From contig JASHXJ010000572.1 in assembly GCA_030043595.1 (NCBI GenBank), positions 1 through 7,298 of the forward strand: a DNA stretch of 7,298 nucleotides, written 5' to 3'. This DNA is from Trebonia sp. (lineage in GTDB: Bacteria > Actinomycetota > Actinomycetes > Streptosporangiales > Streptosporangiaceae). Both the position numbers and the translations under genes were made by a program. The stretch's first letter is position 1. Each line of letters opens with the position of its first letter. This document shows, piece after piece, positions 5,314-7,298 of this stretch. The notes beneath the pieces are model-generated. The model saw only the letters and a program-made list of their open reading frames with translations, was not told the origin of the DNA and did no database searches.

Positions 5314-5367
5314 CCATCCACCTCCACGCGCCCGCGACCCACCCAGGTCCGCCGGATATATCAGCAT

Positions 5368-5393
5368 TTGACCCTAAAGCCGGCACATGTCAA
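5368..5393. promoter_or_regulatory. TTGAC-N16-GTCAA dyad upstream of the protease gene
   Basis: TTGAC (5368-5372) and GTCAA (5389-5393) are inverted around 16 bp, 55-80 bp upstream of the protease start. Read on the minus strand, 5393-5388 is TTGACA, a perfect -35 hexamer, but no good -10 occurs 16-18 bp downstream of it (a TATATC lies about 29 bp downstream). It may be a regulator site instead of, or as well as, part of a promoter. Confidence 0.3.
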
Positions 5394-5472
5394 CAAGCGA
5401 TAGGATCTTGCACCGGTTGTTGCCGTGCCGATGCTCAATTGTGATCTATTGATCGATGTCACGCTAGGGCCC

Positions 5473-5492
5473 GATCCTTAGAAGATCCTTAG
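5473..5492. promoter_or_regulatory. Direct repeat GATCCTTAG with 11-bp period
   Basis: GATCCTTAG occurs at 5473-5481 and 5484-5492, so the two copies fall on the same helix face one turn apart. This is the layout bound by OmpR/PhoB-family response regulators (for example PhoP boxes of streptomycetes), though the sequence is not a PHO box. It lies about 160-180 bp upstream of the protease start. The binding protein is unknown. Confidence 0.4.
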
Positions 5493-5525
5493 GTTTCGCT
5501 GGGCGGTGCCCGGCCGGCCGTCCTT

Positions 5526-5548
5526 GAGTCAGGCAGCGAGTCAGGCAG
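5526..5548. repeat. Short tandem duplication GAGTCAGGCAG
   Basis: The 11-mer GAGTCAGGCAG occurs at 5526-5536 and 5538-5548 with a 12-bp period. It looks like a replication-slippage duplication in non-coding DNA; no function is evident. Confidence 0.6.
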
Positions 5549-5562
5549 GTTGTGCCAGACAG

Positions 5563-5612
5563 GGAGCGAACGCGGCGCGCGGACCGTTACTCGCCATCGC
5601 CGCGTTCGCTCC
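5563..5612. repeat. Perfect 15-bp inverted repeat at the edge of the transporter relic
   Basis: GGAGCGAACGCGGCG (5563-5577) is the exact reverse complement of 5598-5612, with a 20-bp spacer. The right arm encodes IAAFAP of the transporter-like peptide, whereas the left arm lies where homology seems to stop. That is the signature expected of an inverted duplication at a deletion breakpoint. It could also act as a terminator or binding site. Confidence 0.55.
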
Positions 5613-5750
5613 GGTGGCCGCGCTCGTGCTGCGCTGCCACTGGCTCGGCCTGCTGGCGTCTGGGCAGCACTCGGCCTGTGGCTGGCCGCCCGCTCCGCGC
5701 TGCTGGGGCGCCGCTGGGCAAAGGCCACGGTCCGTTCGGGAGATTCATGA
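5581..5750 (+). pseudogene. Frameshifted C-terminal remnant, probably of a MATE-type transporter
   Basis: In one plus-strand frame, 5581-5652 encodes a hydrophobic helix, GPLLAIAAFAPVAALVLR followed by HWLGL. In the next frame, 5655-5750 encodes GVWAALGLWLAARSALLGRR and then WAKATVRSGDS before a TGA. Joined, they read like the last two membrane helices and basic tail of MATE/DinF-family exporters, where a Gly-Leu-Pro-Gly-x-Trp loop precedes the final helix. The junction CTG-CT-GGC at 5650-5657 is one base short of a continuous frame. Nothing upstream of about 5578 looks like the rest of a transporter and no start is visible. The assignment rests on residue pattern only and is tentative. Confidence 0.38.
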
Positions 5751-5769
5751 TTTTTTATCCGAACGGACC
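5729..5769. terminator. Strong hairpin after the small zinc-knuckle gene
   Basis: GGTCCGTTCGG (5729-5739) is the exact complement of CCGAACGGACC (5759-5769), an 11-bp stem with a 19-nt loop that carries a T6 run (A6 on the minus strand). It starts 8 bp beyond the stop codon of the leftward gene at 5778, where its terminator should be. It also overlaps the last codons of the transporter relic, so it may originally have ended that gene. Confidence 0.65.
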
Positions 5770-5777
5770 CTGGCGAC

Positions 5778-5981
5778 TCACTTCACGAACAGCCTGACCC
5801 CGAGCCGGTCCTTGCGTCCGCTGCCGCCGCACTTGCGGCACTTGCGGTGCGCGTAGCTGAACACGCCGCCTGTGTGCTTGCCGCCGCCATTGCAGACGCG
5901 GCACTTGGTGAAGGGGTGGATGCGCAGTGAGACGTAGTACCCGACTGCGGCGATGATGACGATGACGATGAGCACTGACAT
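5778..5981 (-). CDS. Small membrane protein with two DnaJ-type CxxCxGxG knuckles
   Basis: This 67-residue protein has an N-terminal membrane helix (about 2-19, SVLIVIVIIAAVGYYVSL) followed by a basic, Cys-rich tail. Two CxxCxGxG motifs, Cys27/Cys30 (CRVCNGGG) and Cys48/Cys51 (CRKCGGSG), are 17 residues apart and should bind one zinc ion, like half of the DnaJ zinc-finger domain without any J domain. The ATG at 5981 is chosen because GGGAG lies 9 nt upstream; an in-frame ATG at 6032 lacks one. Similar short anchored zinc-knuckle proteins occur in actinomycetes as hypothetical proteins. The function is unknown; a role as a membrane-bound chaperone accessory or redox sensor would be conjecture. 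The tail should face the cytoplasm or the outside depending on helix orientation, which is unresolved. Confidence 0.8.
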   Translation of the reverse strand: MSVLIVIVIIAAVGYYVSLRIHPFTKCRVCNGGGKHTGGVFSYAHRKCRKCGGSGRKDRLGVRLFVK

Positions 5982-6032
5982 GTGAAACTGCTCCCGCCGT
6001 TGGCGCGAGGGACGCGCGTCACGGAAAATCAC

Positions 6033-6048
6033 GCCCCGTTAGCGGGGC
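6033..6048. repeat. Small hairpin in the leader of the zinc-knuckle gene
   Basis: GCCCCG (6033-6038) and CGGGGC (6043-6048) form a 6-bp stem with a four-base loop, about 50-65 nt upstream of the ATG at 5981. It would be within the leader if transcription starts in the AT-rich island. Function unknown. Confidence 0.4.
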
Positions 6049-6152
6049 AACGCGCTCCGTCGCGGAGGAAGGGCGCACGCAACCCCGCCGTGTGCTGGGA
6101 GTGGCCGAGGAAGCTTCCGCTCGCCGCCTGGGCCGCCCCCTGTGTCATGGGT

Positions 6153-6176
6153 CGCCAGCGACTCGCGTCGCTGGCG
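6153..6176. terminator. Perfect 10-bp stem-loop in the 5982-6300 interval
   Basis: CGCCAGCGAC (6153-6162) is exactly complementary to GTCGCTGGCG (6167-6176) around a TCGC loop. On the minus strand it lies downstream of the candidate promoter at 6252-6280 and could be an attenuator in a roughly 260-nt leader of the zinc-knuckle gene. It could instead be the terminator of the permease transcript. No T-tract follows on either strand. Confidence 0.5.
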
Positions 6177-6177
6177 C

Positions 6178-6290
6178 GTATAAGGAGAGAATAGACGAAT
6201 GTAATTGCCTATGTGAGGAATTTAACGATATGACAAGGCTGTTATTACGAAAGCATAAAATCACTGGCAACTCTAGACAATTTCCGTCAC
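6178..6290. other. AT-rich island in a GC-rich window
   Basis: Base composition shifts sharply here, with runs such as TTATTACG, ATAAAATC and GGAATTTAACG. The plus-strand frame through it (ending 6310) is open but rich in codons such as TTA and AGA that the neighbouring genes avoid, so it is judged non-coding. AAGGAG (6182-6187) is followed after 11 nt by ATG-TAA (6199-6204), a start codon directly followed by a stop. TAGGCAATT of the 2926/3324 repeats recurs here in inverted orientation (6203-6211). Confidence 0.5.
6252..6280 (-). promoter_or_regulatory. Candidate sigma70-type promoter for the zinc-knuckle gene
   Basis: On the minus strand TTGTCT (6280-6275) and TATGCT (6257-6252) are separated by 17 bp, each matching consensus at 4 of 6 positions. 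Transcription would begin near 6245 and reach the ATG at 5981 after about 264 nt. Other weak hexamers exist in this AT-rich stretch, so the exact site is uncertain. Confidence 0.35.
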
Positions 6291-6296
6291 CGCAGG

Positions 6297-6314
6297 CTGC
6301 CTACCGGTAGGCAG
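6297..6314. terminator. 18-bp perfect palindrome across the permease stop codon
   Basis: CTGCCTACCGGTAGGCAG reads the same on both strands and contains the TAG stop (6303-6301) of the permease gene at its centre. As RNA it folds into a 7-bp stem with a CCGG loop. It may act as a terminator, an mRNA-stabilising end, or a protein-binding site. Confidence 0.5.
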
Positions 6315-7053
6315 TGACACCCAGCTTGACCGCGAGCGCGAGGCCGCACAGCGCGACGAAGACCCGCAGCGCCGTCACGGGAAGCCGGCGCACGAGGCGC
6401 GGACCGGTGAAGCCGCCGATCAGGAACCCCGCGGCCAGCGGCGGGACAAACGCCCAGTGCACGGGGGCGAACAGGGCGAAGATGATCGCGGCGACGCCGT
6501 TCGCCGCGCCGGTCAGCGCGTTCTTGACCGCGTTCACCCGGACGAGAGACTCGCTGATCATCGCGGAGAGCAGGGCGAGCAGCAGGACGCCGCCCGCCGC
6601 CCCGAAGTAGCCGGTGTACATCGCCACGCCGAACAGCCCGGCCAGCCGCCGCGGGGACCGTTCGGCGCCCGGCCGCGGTGACATCGCCCTGATGGCCGGC
6701 TGCGCGAGCAGCAGCAGGCAGGCGCCGCCGATCAGCACCGGGACCACGAACCCGAACGCGCCGGACGGTGCCAGCAGCAGGACGGCTGCCCCGGCCGCCC
6801 CGCCGAGCGCCGTGACCGTGCCCAGCCGCAGTACCCGGCCGCGCTGGCCGGCGAGCTCGGGCCGGGAGCCGAGCACCGACCCGGCGCCGGTGAGCACCAG
6901 CGACACCGTGTTGGTGACGTTGGCGGACAGCGGCGGCAGGCCGAGCGCGAGCAGCACGGGATAGGACACGACGCTCGCGATGCTGGCCACCGTGCTGGCG
7001 AGGCCGCCGCCGACGCCGGCCCCGAGCAGGACAAATGCCTGGGAAACGGTCAT
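6301..7053 (-). CDS. TSUP family (TauE/SafE-type) membrane permease
   Basis: This 250-residue polytopic inner-membrane protein belongs to the TauE/SafE superfamily, whose members move sulfur-containing or organic anions such as sulfite, sulfoacetate or taurine-derived compounds. About eight hydrophobic helices are visible (roughly 4-24, 28-40, 45-63, 76-94, 101-119, 139-163, 180-218, 227-247). The two internal-repeat signatures are present: GAGVGGGLAS (11-20) with ALGLPPLSANVTN (36-48), and GYFGAAGG (148-155) with NAVKN (174-178). A charged loop (122-137) separates the halves. The substrate cannot be predicted, and no sulfur-metabolism genes are adjacent. The start is uncertain: ATG at 7053, ATG at 7068 and GTG at 7110 are in frame and none has a strong Shine-Dalgarno. 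7053 is chosen because the first helix follows directly. Confidence 0.9.
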   Translation of the reverse strand: MTVSQAFVLLGAGVGGGLASTVASIASVVSYPVLLALGLPPLSANVTNTVSLVLTGAGSVLGSRPELAGQRGRVLRLGTVTALGGAAGAAVLLLAPSGAFGFVVPVLIGGACLLLLAQPAIRAMSPRPGAERSPRRLAGLFGVAMYTGYFGAAGGVLLLALLSAMISESLVRVNAVKNALTGAANGVAAIIFALFAPVHWAFVPPLAAGFLIGGFTGPRLVRRLPVTALRVFVALCGLALAVKLGVTAYR

Positions 7054-7166
7054 ATACCGGTCAATCATCGCGGAAGCTTGCCCGCAGGTGCCAATTCGCG
7101 CACGGCACACAGGAAGAAAACGTTTCCTTAACCAGTCTTGAGGAATTCGCGTGGTGAGATAGCCGC
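7054..7166. other. Divergent intergenic region before the permease
   Basis: This short region contains the palindrome AAACGTTT (7118-7125) inside a wider GGAA...TTCC frame (7112-7127), which could be an operator. A weak GTGCC (7088-7092) / GGCAC (7104-7108) inverted repeat lies near the permease start. No convincing promoter hexamers were found for either direction. Confidence 0.35.
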
Positions 7167-7298
7167 GTGCACGCGCCGAAGAGCCCGTCCGCAGGAACTC
7201 TCAGCGGCGCCGGCCCCCGGCGGTCGCCGGCCGACCGCCGTGGCGGGTGGCGTGGCGGATGGCGGCGCCCTGCCCGGCGCTGGCTGGCGCCGCTGGCC
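7167..7298 (+). CDS. Possible N-terminal start of an unidentified protein, truncated by the window edge
   Basis: A GTG at 7167 opens 44 codons that stay in frame to the window end. GGTGAG (7153-7158), a partial match to the anti-Shine-Dalgarno, lies 8 nt upstream, and third codon positions are mostly G or C as in the neighbouring genes. The peptide MHAPKSPSAGTLSGAGPRRS is followed by Gly/Arg/Trp-rich sequence ending ARRWLAPLA, which would suit a basic cytoplasmic tail before a membrane helix. No family can be named. High GC alone keeps frames open, so the call is weak. Confidence 0.3.
   Translation, partial: MHAPKSPSAGTLSGAGPRRSPADRRGGWRGGWRRPARRWLAPLA

Larger units (their letters stand above)
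5314..5777. other. 464-bp interval with repeats and a gene relic
   Basis: No intact gene is supported. From left to right it holds a TTGAC/GTCAA dyad, a 9-bp direct repeat with 11-bp period, an 11-bp tandem repeat with 12-bp period, a perfect 15-bp inverted repeat, the putative transporter relic and the terminator-like stem before 5778. Plus-strand frames from 5506 and 5550 stay open, but only their downstream parts look protein-like, and these are in different frames. Confidence 0.5.

Noticed and set aside
5506..5856. Intact small membrane protein on the plus strand
   Set aside because: Its second half runs antisense to the zinc-knuckle gene and becomes Arg/Pro/Leu-rich; only the segment around 5581-5652 looks like protein, which fits a frameshifted relic better.
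6092..6310. Plus-strand 72-codon open frame through the AT-rich island
   Set aside because: Its codon use differs from every real gene here, it has no ribosome-binding site and it ends over the permease stop; treated as non-coding.
1..7298. tRNA, rRNA, CRISPR arrays, transposase genes or terminal inverted repeats of insertion sequences
   Set aside because: No cloverleaf-like sequence, rRNA segment, regularly spaced repeats or transposase motifs were seen on either strand.

Overview
This window reads as a chromosomal segment of a high-GC, spore-forming-type actinomycete (Streptomyces/Streptosporangiales/Pseudonocardiales-like). The evidence is strong GC bias at third codon positions, frequent GTG starts, and two XRE-DUF5753/DUF397 regulator modules, a gene pair hugely expanded in morphologically complex actinobacteria (WhiJ/BldB-like paralogues). 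No RNA genes, insertion sequence or CRISPR array is visible.

Layout. 1-71 (-): start of a gene running off the left edge, preceded by a LacI-type palindrome (117-128). 72-551: a non-coding regulatory stretch holding a perfect 16-bp-stem dyad (409-444) and a Shine-Dalgarno buried in a small inverted repeat (537-550). 552-1406 and 1467-1676 (+): an XRE-DUF5753 regulator and its DUF397 partner. 1774-2010 and 2003-2866 (-): a second DUF397 and XRE-DUF5753 pair, facing the first tail to tail, with a hairpin between them. 2867-3368: a dense non-coding interval with two identical 14-bp palindromes 22 bp apart, a long inverted repeat, a repeated 11-mer and a promoter shaped for leaderless transcription. 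3369-4325 (+): an aldo/keto reductase. 4396-5313 (-): a membrane-anchored trypsin-like serine protease, convergent with the reductase and sharing a terminator hairpin that covers its stop codon. 5314-5777: direct repeats, an inverted repeat, what looks like the frameshifted C-terminal relic of a MATE-type transporter, and a terminator-like stem. 5778-5981 (-): a 67-residue protein with one membrane helix and two DnaJ-type CxxCxGxG knuckles. 5982-6300: a structured leader plus an AT-rich island with a candidate promoter. 6301-7053 (-): a TSUP (TauE/SafE) permease whose stop codon lies in an 18-bp perfect palindrome. 7167-7298 (+): a possible gene start running off the right edge.

The genes do not form one pathway. 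The most coherent unit is 409-2985: two complete regulator modules of the same family, each with a dyad roughly 100-140 bp upstream of its regulator gene, converging on one shared terminator-like hairpin. That arrangement invites cross-regulation. The remaining genes look like separately regulated single-gene units separated by unusually symmetrical non-coding DNA.
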